DNA of 64,000 bases from JAWKOK01 sp963765875 (GCA_963765875.1 CAVXYK010000012.1:186001-250000); one strand, 5' to 3'; shown: positions 9,291 through 18,946, counted from the first letter of the stretch. Translations and numbers: made by a program. Notes: generated by a model not told the origin, from the letters alone.

Positions 9291-10636
9291 TTAGGTTCGC
9301 GTCAGATCGAACTCGGATACGGCCGTCTCGTGACCAAGAACTTCCTGCACAAAGTCAGGCCACCAATTCGTCTGCTCACCATATTGCTCATATTCGTCAA
9401 GGACATGGACAGTGCTCGCGCGCAGCTCACAGCCATGGGCGACAGCATCCTGCTGAGCGGAGTCAAGCTTGGGCAACAGCCACTGGCGACCGGTGTGGAC
9501 ATGCAACACCTCGTCCGCCCAGTCGTAATCCTGGATGGCCGCGGCCAGCGCGTCGTCGGCATTGACGCTGATTTGATATTCCAGCTTCTTGCCCGTGGCG
9601 GCAGGCATCAGATTCTGCTCGATGGCGTAGAGCACATTATGGGCATCTTTGACATCCAGTTTGCTCAGGCGGATGGACATGCCCGGATGACTGGCAATCA
9701 GCCGCCTCCGGTCGACGCCCCGGCTCTTGAAGTAGATCTCGCCCAGCATGGCGTGGCGCACTTCATCCCAGAGCTGGCGCGTCATGGCGATGTAGTATTC
9801 CCACGGTTCGTGCTCGGCCAGGGCAATGATGCGCGTCATGTACTCGGGCACATCCATCTCGACGATGCGGCGGCACATGAGTGCAATGATGCGCTCATCC
9901 AGCGGGACATCATCATTGAGTGAGACCTGGCGCTGGGGGTTGACGAAATTCCACTTCATGGTAAAACAGTCATCACGCTGAGGAAAGAAGTCGGGCTCGA
10001 AAGCGCCGTCGCTACGAGACTCAGGCAGTTCTGACGGCTGCTCCAACTCACCTGTGATGCCGCCGGCGGCCAGCAGATAGGCCTCAAGATGGCGACGCCA
10101 GGCTTCAGCACGCGCCTCGTCCTCAGGCGTGACGACTACGGCATTAACAGCTGCATCGCCCCAGGCCATGATGTCATTTTGATCAACCAAGATGTGCTTG
10201 ATCATGCGCCAGGTGGGATGATCGAAGGTCGGGTTGATCTCGTCGTAGTGCGTCTGATACGCGGCCAGAAGCGCAGGACGGATGACGCCGTAGAGGCCGA
10301 CGATCTTCTCCAGCGTATCGGTGGCCGTCCACAGTTCGTCGAAGAGGCGATCGATGGCCGGGTCCGGACTCACGTCCATGCGCGGGACCGGGTTGCGCAT
10401 TTCGCCGACGCGCGGCGAATGGTTCCGGCATTGTCGGCATCGAGACTGAGGCGCAGACCGAGCGCCTCCTTGACCTCCCATTCGGGCGTGGAGGCCAGCC
10501 AGTAGAGCCCGGTCTCCATGAGCTGCTTTTCGATCCACGCATAGCGCAGAAACAGTTTGACGTTCTTCTCAACACTGTAGCCCGGCTGGGCGGCCCGCTC
10601 ATAGGTTGCCAGACCGGCTAGTGGTGGGATTGACAT
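9291..10636 (-). CDS. Uncharacterised protein, probably ferritin-like, frameshifted
   Basis: A predicted all-helical protein of about 448 residues with no family I can name for certain. Helical segments contain paired acidic residues and an ExxH motif (QLWDEVRHAMLGE, roughly residue 290), preceded by EHEPWEYYIAMTRQ, which is the pattern of ferritin-like di-iron helices; an N-terminal segment LFLRYAWIEKQLMETGLYWLA could supply the partner helix. The frame breaks near 10410: the first 75 residues from the ATG at 10636 and the rest starting RVGEMRNPVPRMDV are in different frames, and one base restores continuity. It follows the LacI gene by 32 bases on the same strand, so it is probably the first gene that regulator's transcript reaches. 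Confidence 0.55.
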
Positions 10637-10668
10637 AGAAAAAGGTACTCTCTCCTAAAATACAGAAA

Positions 10669-11728
10669 CTAGGTGGCGATATCCAGAAGTGGCAGGGTTG
10701 TGGATTGGCGAACGACCAAGTGGGTCTCCACCTGTTTGCGCAACACGCTTTCCCGCGCGCCGACCTCGCGCGCCATCAATTCAAACAGCATCTCCATGGC
10801 GGTTCTGTCAATCTCATAGCGTGGCAGAGCGACCGTCGTCAATGGAGGTTCCATGTCAGCCACCAGCCAGATATTGTCTAGGCCGATCACTGAGAGATCG
10901 ATGGGAACTTGCAGCCCGTTGGCCCGAGTCGCACGGACGATGCCCATGGCCATGAGGTCATTGGCGGCAAAGACGGCGGTCGGCAGCTCTGGGAGCGTCA
11001 ACAGATGGTGCAATGCGGTTCGTCCGCCATCGATGCGTAAATTGCCCTCGATCAGCGTGATCTGATCGGCAGGAATACTCAATGTCTCGGTCGCCTTCTG
11101 GAAGGCATCATGGCGAAGGCGTGACGTGCGCAATTCCATGGGGCCACAGACATGGGCAAGCCGCTGATGTCCGAGATTAACCAGGTGCTCAACAGCCTCG
11201 GTAATGCCTGCCTCAAAATCGACCTCGATGACACCCAACGCTCCATCGACTTCGCGGTTGACCTCCCAGTCGAGAATCACAGTCGGAATGTTGTGCTTGG
11301 CCAGTTCCAGCACCCATTCATCCGACATGGTACTCGATATGATCAACGTGCCGTCGACCTGCTGGTCAATCAGCGACCGGATGTAGGTCATGCCCCGTTC
11401 CAAGTCATAGCTGGTGTTGCAGAGGAAGATGTTGTAGCCGTTAGTCAAGGCAACTTCCTCGACGCCACGAATGACCTCGGGGTAGAAAGGATTGCCGATG
11501 TCCGAGACCAAGATCCCTGCGGTCCAAGATCCCTGCGGTCAAGGTGCGCTTGGATGTGAGACTTCGGGCCACACTGCTCGGCCGGTAGTTCAATTCGTCG
11601 ATGGCTGCCAAAACACGGTTGCGCGTCTCAACGCGCATGTATTCAGCGTTGCCGCTGAGCACGCGACTGACGGTTGCCTTTGAGACGCCCGCAGTCTTGG
11701 CGACATCCATGATGGTGGGTCGAGACAT
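10669..11728 (-). pseudogene. LacI family transcriptional regulator, split by a 16-bp tandem duplication
   Basis: The N-terminal part (MSRPTIMDVAKTAGVSKATVSRVLSG) is a classical LacI helix-turn-helix with hinge helix NYRPSSVARSL. The C-terminal part (VSDIGNPFYPEVIRGVEEVA to the end) is the periplasmic-binding-protein-like effector domain. The two are in different frames because CAAGATCCCTGCGGTC occurs twice in a row at 11509-11524 and 11525-11540; removing one copy gives AGILVSDIGNPFY, exactly as in the family. Effector specificity is unknown, but downstream sugar genes suggest a saccharide. As written, the gene makes only a DNA-binding fragment. I chose the ATG at 11728 over one 66 bases upstream because the family begins there. 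Confidence 0.85.
11509..11540. repeat. Exact 16-bp tandem duplication inside lacI-like gene
   Basis: Two adjacent identical copies of CAAGATCCCTGCGGTC. The 16-base gain puts the effector-binding domain of the LacI-type regulator out of frame with its DNA-binding domain. Confidence 0.9.
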
Positions 11729-11753
11729 ATGAGACTCATTTCGAGAAGGAAGG

Positions 11754-11765
11754 GAAACCGGTTTC
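11754..11765. promoter_or_regulatory. Putative LacI-family operator GAAACCGGTTTC
   Basis: A perfect 12-bp palindrome with a central CG lies 26 bases upstream of the regulator's ATG. LacI/GalR-family operators are commonly AT-rich half sites around a central CG, and autoregulation is common. Inference from position and symmetry. Confidence 0.5.
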
Positions 11766-11848
11766 TGAATATCAGAATTCGATACTGTTGTCAATCGGTT
11801 GATCTTGTGACTTTGCGTACTTTGCGTAGAGTCATCCCAAAAACAGAT

Positions 11849-11883
11849 AAGCGGTTCTGTCGGGAAGCCCGGCAGAACCGCTT
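11849..11883 (-). terminator. Hairpin, probable terminator of the ion-channel gene
   Basis: Arms 11849-11864 and 11868-11883 (16 bp, one mismatch) around AAG. Read on the minus strand the stem is followed by ATCTGTTTTTGGG, a short T-run. It lies 33 bases past the channel gene's stop. Confidence 0.6.
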
Positions 11884-11915
11884 AGGTCGCTCATGGAACG
11901 TTGAAGCAGACGTGG

Positions 11916-13856
11916 CTACACAGCAAAGAAGTCGACGTAGAGCCAGATCCCGATAGCAATGTAAAAGAGCGGATAGACCCAGTCCATCACATTGTCGATA
12001 CGCTCGGCCTTGCCGGCATTGCCCGCCATCTCCATGCGTTTCAGCCAGACATTGTAGACCACAACCAGGGCGTTGATCACAAACATAGTGGCCATCACAG
12101 CATCAAGGAAGGTGACGTAGCCAAGATGCGGGTAATTGCCGGAGAGACTAAAACTGAAGGCGATAAAGAGCAACAGATTGCCGGACGCAACTTCGATGCG
12201 CCGGCCATAGTCCTTCAGAAAGAAGGTGACCCAGGAGACGCCTACGATCAGCAGGATCGGGATGAAAATCTGTAGCATGTAGTAATCAAGATGTCGGGGT
12301 GAGATGTAACTGAACGTAAAGCGTGATGTTTCAGACTGAGTGCTTGCCTCTTCAGTCGTAGTCTCTGTTTCGAAACCGGTGATGATGAATTCATCCTCAC
12401 CATGGTCCGGATCGATTGCGGTGTATCCTTCCAACTCGGTGAAGTGATACATGGTGACAGGAAAGATGGAATCGAACTTGATGGTGAACTGCTGGGTATC
12501 GAACGGATACTTCTCAAAGTCAAAATCGACCTGGAGATTGGTGGTGAAGCGTTCGAAATAGAGGACGCGCCCATCGTGGAAGATGACCGCCACTCTGTTT
12601 TGGGTCCAGCGATTGCCCTGCTGGTTGAAAAGCGTGAAGTCCGGCCAGCGATTGTCTGCAGCGGTCAGGAACTGATTAAAGGTCGCTTCCGTGTACGACT
12701 TGAACAGACACTGGCATTCGTCCGGGTTGAAGGCCAGCGATCGGTCGGTCCATTCCATCTGCATGCTGGCCACGACAGTGAAAAACTCTCTGGCTTCATC
12801 GACATCGACAATCTGTTGCAATCGGACACCGATGGCGACGGGAATGGAAGTCTCCAGGACTGACAACTCGGTCGGCGTGGCCGCACCGGAGAGCACTTCC
12901 GGTGCGTTGATGCCGACCAGCAGGCGGTACTCTCCAGCCATCGGGTCGTCGCCACAGCAGGCTATGACATCAAGCTGGTAGTTTTCTCCCACCTCGTCCA
13001 TGGAGAACTCCAGCGCAGTCTGGGCCTGTTGACCGTTCAGATTTGCCGCGCTCAACGGCTTATCCGCATGATTGCGCAATATCAACGAAGGACGCAGATC
13101 GCCTGACGTGGCCTCGACCCAGGCATAGAAGATGTCGCCGGCCTGCATGTCTTGAAATTCGTAGACCTGCATCGGCTCCGCCGCCGAAAGCGATCCGGCA
13201 ACCTCCTCGACGGTGACGCCTGCAGGAGATGTCTCACGATCCAGGTACGCAAGCGCTTCGCTGTTGGGCTCTGTCTCACCATCGAGCGCTTGTGGCGCGT
13301 CCACGCCGACGAGCATTCGATAGGTGCCGAAGCCTGAAGCACGCACGGCAGAGAGAGCGCCGCCGACGACGAGGCGATAGTCGCCGTCCTCCGGCACCTG
13401 ATACTCGAAGGCCGCCGTCAGCCCGGGACCGCCGTCATCATCCCAGGTCAGGAAAATCTCATCCCGAGATTGATTGAGGGCGATCAGCGGATCGCCCTCG
13501 CCATCCAGGGCGCTCTGGATCGCAGCGCCGTAGGCGGCCTCCGTGACATTCACATCGTCAGCCGCATTCAATAGACCTAGTACGGGATCCAAATTGCCCG
13601 TGATCCCTTCGGTAAAGACCGTGAGCGTCTGCCCGCGTTGCAGATCGGGGATCAGGTAGTAGAACACATCGCCTTCGCGGATATGGCCGGTGAGCTCCTG
13701 TACTTCGCCAGGTTGTTCCGCCTCAGCCACATCTTGCGATTCCAGATCATTTGGCGCCTCCTGGGCAAGGACAACCCCAGAACCTACCAGCGAAAGGGAA
13801 ACAGAAAACAGAAAACAGATTACTATGCGAGAAAACATGGCATGGGTACCTATCAT
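11916..13856 (-). CDS. Pentameric ligand-gated ion channel (Cys-loop receptor family) with N-terminal beta domains
   Basis: About 646 residues. A signal peptide (FSRIVICFLFSVSLSLVGSGVVLAQE) is followed by two homologous beta-rich domains of about 130 residues each, resembling PPC-type jelly rolls (GHIREGDVFYYLIPDLQRGQ... and EPMQVYEFQDMQAGDIFYAW...). Next comes the family's extracellular beta sandwich with the Pro-loop FDFEKYPFDTQQFTIKFDS, which lacks the cysteine pair as in other prokaryotic members. Four helices follow: M1 (QIFIPILLIVGVSWVTFFL), pore-lining M2 (starting RRIEVASGNLLLF), M3 and M4 (VYPLFYIAIGIWLYV). The Glu at the cytoplasmic end of M2 hints at cation selectivity. The domain layout recalls DeCLIC, a bacterial channel with extra N-terminal domains. 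Start is uncertain; ATG at 13838 is an alternative. Ligand unknown. Confidence 0.9.
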   Translation of the reverse strand: MIGTHAMFSRIVICFLFSVSLSLVGSGVVLAQEAPNDLESQDVAEAEQPGEVQELTGHIREGDVFYYLIPDLQRGQTLTVFTEGITGNLDPVLGLLNAADDVNVTEAAYGAAIQSALDGEGDPLIALNQSRDEIFLTWDDDGGPGLTAAFEYQVPEDGDYRLVVGGALSAVRASGFGTYRMLVGVDAPQALDGETEPNSEALAYLDRETSPAGVTVEEVAGSLSAAEPMQVYEFQDMQAGDIFYAWVEATSGDLRPSLILRNHADKPLSAANLNGQQAQTALEFSMDEVGENYQLDVIACCGDDPMAGEYRLLVGINAPEVLSGAATPTELSVLETSIPVAIGVRLQQIVDVDEAREFFTVVASMQMEWTDRSLAFNPDECQCLFKSYTEATFNQFLTAADNRWPDFTLFNQQGNRWTQNRVAVIFHDGRVLYFERFTTNLQVDFDFEKYPFDTQQFTIKFDSIFPVTMYHFTELEGYTAIDPDHGEDEFIITGFETETTTEEASTQSETSRFTFSYISPRHLDYYMLQIFIPILLIVGVSWVTFFLKDYGRRIEVASGNLLLFIAFSFSLSGNYPHLGYVTFLDAVMATMFVINALVVVYNVWLKRMEMAGNAGKAERIDNVMDWVYPLFYIAIGIWLYVDFFAV

Positions 13857-13975
13857 AATTAGCTCATTTAGAATCCACATGGTTGGTCGATGACAGAAGG
13901 GCAGGCTAGATGTGAGGGTGAATTCGTTCACGGATATCTGCCGGGTTTCACTGTGTGGATGATAGACGATGAAAG

Positions 13976-14362
13976 TCAGATTAGTGCTAAAATCCGCGGT
14001 CCGAAGATGGCGGCGGCGACGCCCAGGCTTCCCAGTACAGCGAAGATCAGCGCGCCGGCGGCCGCGTCCTTGGCAACCTTGGCCAGTGGATGATGCTCGG
14101 GCGAAACCAGGTCAACCGTTGCCTCGATCGCGGTATTGACCGACTCCAAAGCGAGGATCAGCCCCAGCGTCAGCGCTATGATCGCCCATTCGATGCGGTC
14201 GATCTGCAGCCACCAACCTGCGGCGATAACCACCACCGCCGCAATGAGTTCGATCCACGCGTTGGGCTGGGTCTTCAGCGTGACAGCCGCACCGGACAGG
14301 GCTGCACGAAAACTAGCCCAACGATTCTTGAAATGGTTGGCATTGCGATTCATGTCCGTCAC
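13976..14362 (-). CDS. dgkA: Diacylglycerol/undecaprenol kinase
   Basis: A 128-residue integral membrane kinase with three predicted helices. The family signature is complete: LALESVNTAIEATVDLV followed by HPLAKVAKDAAAGALIFAV. Gram-positive-type members recycle undecaprenol to undecaprenyl phosphate for cell-wall synthesis; proteobacterial ones phosphorylate diacylglycerol. The apparent start is GTG (VTDMNRN), with an ATG three codons later as an alternative. It follows ybeY on the same strand with a short gap; the ybeY-dgkA order is common in many bacteria, which supports the assignment. Confidence 0.92.
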   Translation of the reverse strand: MTDMNRNANHFKNRWASFRAALSGAAVTLKTQPNAWIELIAAVVVIAAGWWLQIDRIEWAIIALTLGLILALESVNTAIEATVDLVSPEHHPLAKVAKDAAAGALIFAVLGSLGVAAAIFGPRILALI

Positions 14363-14398
14363 AAGGTAACCCGAAAGTGGGCAAAGCGGTATCGGTAA

Positions 14399-14929
14399 TC
14401 AATCATATTCGCGATCACTGTGCGACTCTTCACCCAGCTTTGTCAGGATCGCATCCTGAACACGCCACATGGCCGCTTTTTCCTGCACTGTGGCATGATC
14501 GTAGCCAAGAAGATGAAGTGTACCATGCACCGACAATAGGCGCAGTTCGGACGCTAGCGTTGTTCCATAACGCTGCGCCTGGTGTTGCGTATAGGGCAGC
14601 GCAATTATCAGATCGCCCAACTGCCGCGCCAGCTCTTGCGCCAGCTCGTCCGGTATGGCACCACCAGTAGGCATCAGTTCATCCTGTTGTGAGAAGCTAA
14701 GCACATCCGTTGGTGCATCAATGCCCCGGTAGTCTCGGTTGAATGTCCGCATCTGCAGGTCGTCAGTGATCAGGAGAGAGACAACACCACTATCCAATGC
14801 ATGCCATTGCAGGGTAGCCTCCACTGCTTCGACGATGCATGCCCTGTCTACGCCGGACGACTCAAACTGCGCAGACACTGAGTCATCCACCTGGATATCG
14901 ATCTCGTACGCTCTCGACTCGCCTGTCAT
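14399..14929 (-). CDS. ybeY: Endoribonuclease YbeY
   Basis: A 176-residue zinc endoribonuclease involved in 16S rRNA 3'-end maturation and ribosome quality control. The zinc-binding signature is clear at the C-terminal side as HGTLHLLGYDH (three His ligands), preceded by the strand and helix containing NRDYRGIDAPTDVLSF. Length is normal. It is 18 bases downstream of the 7TM-HD phosphohydrolase gene and upstream of dgkA, all on the minus strand, a typical housekeeping operon. Confidence 0.93.
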   Translation of the reverse strand: MTGESRAYEIDIQVDDSVSAQFESSGVDRACIVEAVEATLQWHALDSGVVSLLITDDLQMRTFNRDYRGIDAPTDVLSFSQQDELMPTGGAIPDELAQELARQLGDLIIALPYTQHQAQRYGTTLASELRLLSVHGTLHLLGYDHATVQEKAAMWRVQDAILTKLGEESHSDREYD

Positions 14930-14947
14930 TGTAGGTCTGTTCCGGCG

Positions 14948-17179
14948 CTAAGGATTGGGCAGCTGTGACGAAGAATCGCGTAGAGCCCGATCCAGCACCT
15001 CTTCAATTTCATTATCACCTAGGGAGCGGGCAATGTCATCATTGCCAACACTGTTTTCAGTGACCTCTATACGCTCGACAGGCTTATCCTGGGAAGCGCC
15101 TGCCTCACCGGCGCGCGTTGGCTCCGGATAACTGATTCGGGGATGGTGCACACCTTCAAGCACGCGGATAAAGACTTCTTTGACCTGCTGAACCTCTCTG
15201 AAGGTCAGATTGCTCTCGTCAAGCTCGCCATCATTGATGCGTTCATCGATGAGTCGATCGATGAGCAATTTCAGATCCTCCCGCGATGAGGGACGAATCG
15301 AGCGTACGGCGGCCTCACACGTATCCGCCAATAGCATGATCGCAGTCTCTTTGCTGTGCGGATTTGGACCGGGATAGCGGAAATCTTCCTCACTGACGGT
15401 CTCGCCTTCCGGCGCCTCCTGCATCGCCTTGATGTAGAAGTATTTGACCAGTGACCGTCCGTGATGTTCGCGAATAAAGTCGCGAATGCGCGGCGGAAGG
15501 TGATACTTCTCGGCAAGATTGATGCCTTCGGTAACATGACTGATGATGATTTGCGCACTGGTCAAGGGGTCGAGTTTATCGTGTGGGGAAACACCGTCCA
15601 TAATGTTTTCGGTAAAGAAGTATGGACGGACTGTTTTTCCGATGTCATGATAATAGGCGCCAACGCGTGAGAGGTAGGCATCCGCCCCGATGGCGGCCGC
15701 CGCGCGCTCGGCCAAATTGCTGACTACGATGGTGTGGTGATAGGTTCCGGGCGCCTTCAACAACAATTGACGCAACAGGGGATGCGTCGGTCTGCTCAAC
15801 TCCGTCAATTGGAGGCTGGTGGTGATGCCAAAAAGGTTGCCCAGGGCAAAATAGCCGATGAGGGCAATGCTGGCCGACAATCCACCATTGACCAATGTAA
15901 CAATGAGGAGTTGAATCAGCGTCGGCGTGGCCACAGTTGCAAATGGCGCATGATAAGCGCCCATGACAGCCAGATTACTGCCGGCGATAATGGTGCCCGC
16001 CCAAACGAATGCAACAATGCGCTCGCCGCGACCAAGGATCAGCACACCCAGCAGCGTGCCTACACCGGCATAGACCATCAGTTCGGGCTGGCTGCTGCCG
16101 ATGTATTGCACAAAAAACAAAAAGGCAATGGTGACAACGATTGACGCACGTAGATCGACAAGCACAGCGATCAGCATACCCAACGCTGCCAGCGGATAGA
16201 GAAACGGCAGCCAATTGTGGGGGATGATCATAAATTTGGCCGCCAGTAGCCAAATACTGCTTACCACGACCAGAATGGCCATGTCTGTCAGGTCGGTCAA
16301 CGTTTCCGGCCGAAGCCGGTAGAGTGCCGCGCCCACTACTGCAAGAATCATGAGCGTAAATAGGGCCGAACGCAAGACAGTCCAGAAATCCCATCCACGT
16401 TGCAGCAGGCCGATCTGGATCAGTGCCTCAACATCTTCAGCATCGGCAATATCTCCGGCACGTAGAATCACTTCATCCGCTTCAATCTGAACGGTCTGAA
16501 CCGATACATTGGCGCTGGCATCCTCACGCAATGCTTCAGTCTGCTCAACATTGATGAAGCTATTGGGGCGAAGCAGTTGTCTGACCAACTCAATCGCAAC
16601 TTGGCCGGTATCTGTCTCCGTGTCCAGATCTACCATTGATGGAACGCGGCGGCGTGCGGTCCCCATTGTGTTCTCTCGAATCTCATCTCGCATGACGCCG
16701 TCAAGCGCTATCGGCACCTCATCAACCACGGAAGCCCATTCCGTGTCAGACAGGTCGAGAATGAGGCGAACCATTTCGGGGGTCAAAGCCAGATCAGAAA
16801 TCGCCAAGAGATAATCTGTTTGCAGCTCCGGCGCTGAGAATTCATCGTCACGCACCAAGGTGATGAACTCGAGGATTTCACGCACACGGGTGACCTGTTG
16901 GCGACGGACACGCCCTTCCGCCATATCGTATTGATCGTCGACGTTGTCAGCGGCCCACTGTCGCGCCTTTTCGGTCAACAGCGGACTTTCGTAGGTGATT
17001 TGACGGGGGGCGACAACAACGTAGGGGGCCACGTCGCCCGCATCCAATTGCACCTGAGCGCCGAACGGTATTTGCCATGACAACAGACCGACCATCAGAA
17101 CGCCGACCGAAATAACCATCACGGCGATCAGCGTGCGATCCATCCATACATTCGATTGATTGAGCGGCTTGGAGGACAT
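14948..17179 (-). CDS. 7TM-HD (PgpH-type) membrane phosphohydrolase
   Basis: A 743-residue membrane protein with an N-terminal anchor helix (VMVISVGVLMVGLLSW), a large extracytoplasmic 7TMR-HDED domain, seven transmembrane helices and a cytoplasmic HD domain. The HD site is complete: YHHTIVVSNLAERAAAAI, then AYYHDIGKTVRP with the HD pair, then HVTEGINLA and REHHGRSL. PgpH-type members hydrolyse cyclic di-AMP in Firmicutes and Listeria; in this organism that is inferred. I chose the ATG at 17179 because AGG lies six bases upstream, over another ATG five codons earlier. It heads the ybeY-dgkA transcription unit. Confidence 0.88.
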   Translation of the reverse strand: MSSKPLNQSNVWMDRTLIAVMVISVGVLMVGLLSWQIPFGAQVQLDAGDVAPYVVVAPRQITYESPLLTEKARQWAADNVDDQYDMAEGRVRRQQVTRVREILEFITLVRDDEFSAPELQTDYLLAISDLALTPEMVRLILDLSDTEWASVVDEVPIALDGVMRDEIRENTMGTARRRVPSMVDLDTETDTGQVAIELVRQLLRPNSFINVEQTEALREDASANVSVQTVQIEADEVILRAGDIADAEDVEALIQIGLLQRGWDFWTVLRSALFTLMILAVVGAALYRLRPETLTDLTDMAILVVVSSIWLLAAKFMIIPHNWLPFLYPLAALGMLIAVLVDLRASIVVTIAFLFFVQYIGSSQPELMVYAGVGTLLGVLILGRGERIVAFVWAGTIIAGSNLAVMGAYHAPFATVATPTLIQLLIVTLVNGGLSASIALIGYFALGNLFGITTSLQLTELSRPTHPLLRQLLLKAPGTYHHTIVVSNLAERAAAAIGADAYLSRVGAYYHDIGKTVRPYFFTENIMDGVSPHDKLDPLTSAQIIISHVTEGINLAEKYHLPPRIRDFIREHHGRSLVKYFYIKAMQEAPEGETVSEEDFRYPGPNPHSKETAIMLLADTCEAAVRSIRPSSREDLKLLIDRLIDERINDGELDESNLTFREVQQVKEVFIRVLEGVHHPRISYPEPTRAGEAGASQDKPVERIEVTENSVGNDDIARSLGDNEIEEVLDRALRDSSSQLPNP

Positions 17180-17303
17180 AGTCAACCTATGCACGAGGGC
17201 AAATCAATACCCACTCTCGGGGGAGAATTCGTTTGTTTCCGATCGTGCCTGAGTCTGATCAGGCCGAGTTTATCGTGCCTGAGTATGTCGAAGAGATAGA
17301 GAG

Positions 17304-17759
17304 CTATTGCAATCGTTGTCTGACGATCTGATTAACGACTTTGCCGTCGGCCAAACCGCTGGTTCTTGGCATCACCACGGACATTACTTGGCCCATGTCG
17401 CGCATTGAGGTCGCACCGAGTTCAGCAATGGCCCCGTCGACGATCTGTGTGATGTCCGCTTCACTGAGTTGCTGTGGCAGATAGCGCTCCAGCACGGCCA
17501 GCTCGGCCAATTCACTTGCTGCCCGTTCGCCGCTGCCTGCCTTTTCATATTCGGCAATGGAATCCCGGCGCTGCTTGGCTTCCTTCTGTACCGCCTTCAT
17601 TGCCTGTTCGTCATCTAGCGGCTGATTATCATTCTGTTTGCGCGCCTCGCTTAGGCGCGTCTTGACCACGCGCAGTGTCAATTTGCTGACCTGATCTTGA
17701 TCGCGCATGGCCTGCGTCAGATCAGCGTCTATACGTTCTTCCAAGCTCATCGTACCCAT
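17304..17759 (-). CDS. yqeY: YqeY/GatB-related domain protein
   Basis: A 151-residue soluble protein of the YqeY family, related to the tRNA-binding C-terminal domain of GatB and other amidotransferases. It is recognised from LEERIDADLTQAMRDQDQVSKLTLRVVKTRLSEARKQ at the start and the ending DMGQVMSVVMPRTSGLADGKVVNQIVRQRLQ. Its molecular role is not firmly known; a tRNA-related function is presumed. Two in-frame ATGs three codons apart are possible starts. It lies upstream of the 7TM-HD operon on the same strand, separated by about 110 bases that hold fragments of the 'gcctgag...gtcgaag' repeat. Confidence 0.9.
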   Translation of the reverse strand: MGTMSLEERIDADLTQAMRDQDQVSKLTLRVVKTRLSEARKQNDNQPLDDEQAMKAVQKEAKQRRDSIAEYEKAGSGERAASELAELAVLERYLPQQLSEADITQIVDGAIAELGATSMRDMGQVMSVVMPRTSGLADGKVVNQIVRQRLQ

Positions 17760-17958
17760 GGAGCATCTATCCTTCCATATTCGAACTGCGTAGGCTCACT
17801 CAACCTGCCTTGCCCAACCCATCTCACCATGCCTGGATCTGTAGAAGACGCACGATCTAAGGCTTTCCCAAAATAGTAACTATACGGGAGTTAGCAAAGG
17901 CTCAGGCCATTCCAGGCAGAGATGATCTTGCAACGTGCATTTATCTCTCTAGATTGGC

Positions 17959-18634
17959 CTACGGTATGCGACGGTGTACATACTGGTCGATCCTGCTGAC
18001 GATACTATCTTGGTAACGCATGAATGCCAGCAAAAGAACTATCAGGGCTGCTAGAGCAGTGGCCAACTGCCACCAGTTCAGTAACATGACACCGGCGCCC
18101 GCCGACGTCACAACAAAGGTAGTCGGCACACGGATGGCCAAAGAGAGCAAGAATATCGTGAGATAACGAGTACTCGACAGTCCCGCCAAAAAGTAAGGCA
18201 AATCCCCTGTTGGCGATAAAATCAGGATAAACCAGACAATCACGCTGTCGCTGTGTGTGGTCGTCTCCCACTTGTCCAGGCGTTGGCCGCCGACGAGGCG
18301 CTCGACAAGCGGGCGGCCAAATGTGCGTGCGAGCCACATTGCGAGCATCGCACCCGCCAACAGACCGATTGAGGCCCAAACACCGCCCCAAAACGGACCA
18401 AACAGATAGCCCGATGCAATCTGGACCACATACCCAGGGATGGGCGCCACGACAATCTGAACAATGTTGAACACGATCAGCGCTACCGGCCCCAGCCATC
18501 CAAGCTCGATGATCAGTGCTTCAAGCGCCTGTTCATTCTGCAGCAGGCGCCACAGATCGGGTCCGACAGCGCGCTGCCGCCGCCATGAACAGAACAAGCG
18601 CCACCCCTAGATACGGAAGATGGTGGCGCTTCAC
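17959..18634 (-). CDS. TVP38/TMEM64 (VTT/DedA-type) membrane protein, frameshifted near the N-terminus
   Basis: A polytopic membrane protein of about 225 residues with the VTT domain: IVVAPIPGYVVQIASGYLFGPFWGGVWASIGLLAG, then a short cytoplasmic stretch and FILILSPTGDLPYFLAGLSSTRY. Family members are linked to lipid scrambling or undecaprenyl phosphate recycling, but most are uncharacterised. Read from the only long frame, the protein would begin at a TTG with a charged non-membrane start. Another frame upstream, from a GTG at 18634, gives VKRHHLPYLGVALVLFMAAAA, a normal first helix, and joins after a one-base change near 18575. I therefore extend the gene. It is divergent from obg. Confidence 0.75.
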
Positions 18635-18911
18635 GAGACGCTTCTACAATTCGGGTGAACCAAAGAGATCGCTGCTTCAGTTCGACGTAGACACCACGAG
18701 AGGGAGCCACCACCCCTGCCGCAGGCTGAAGCCATCAATGGCCTGCTGCCGAGATTCGTCACGATGAGCCATTGCCCCCATTTTTCTCGGTCCAATTTCA
18801 TACGGCTATTATACCCTGCGCCGATGCGATGTCAACCGATGAAGCGCAGCTGCGCAGCGCAAACTCTTAATCTTAGTGTTCTAGCTGAGTGCCATTCTCT
18901 CCATCGATGGT

Positions 18912-18940
18912 TTGATGTTCGGCTTGCAGTTGGCTACAAT
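18912..18940 (+). promoter_or_regulatory. Putative obg promoter, leaderless configuration
   Basis: TTGATG (18912-18917), a 17-base spacer and TACAAT (18935-18940) form a sigma-70-like promoter. The expected start of transcription, about seven bases after the -10 box, coincides with the A of the obg ATG at 18947, implying a leaderless mRNA; no clear Shine-Dalgarno is present. Confidence 0.5.
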
Positions 18941-18946
18941 GAAGCC

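Noticed and set aside
18764..18946. N-terminal extension of obg
   Set aside because: The frame is open, but this part has no similarity to Obg proteins, precedes the canonical MFTDHAKIYVKAGDGG start and contains the likely promoter.
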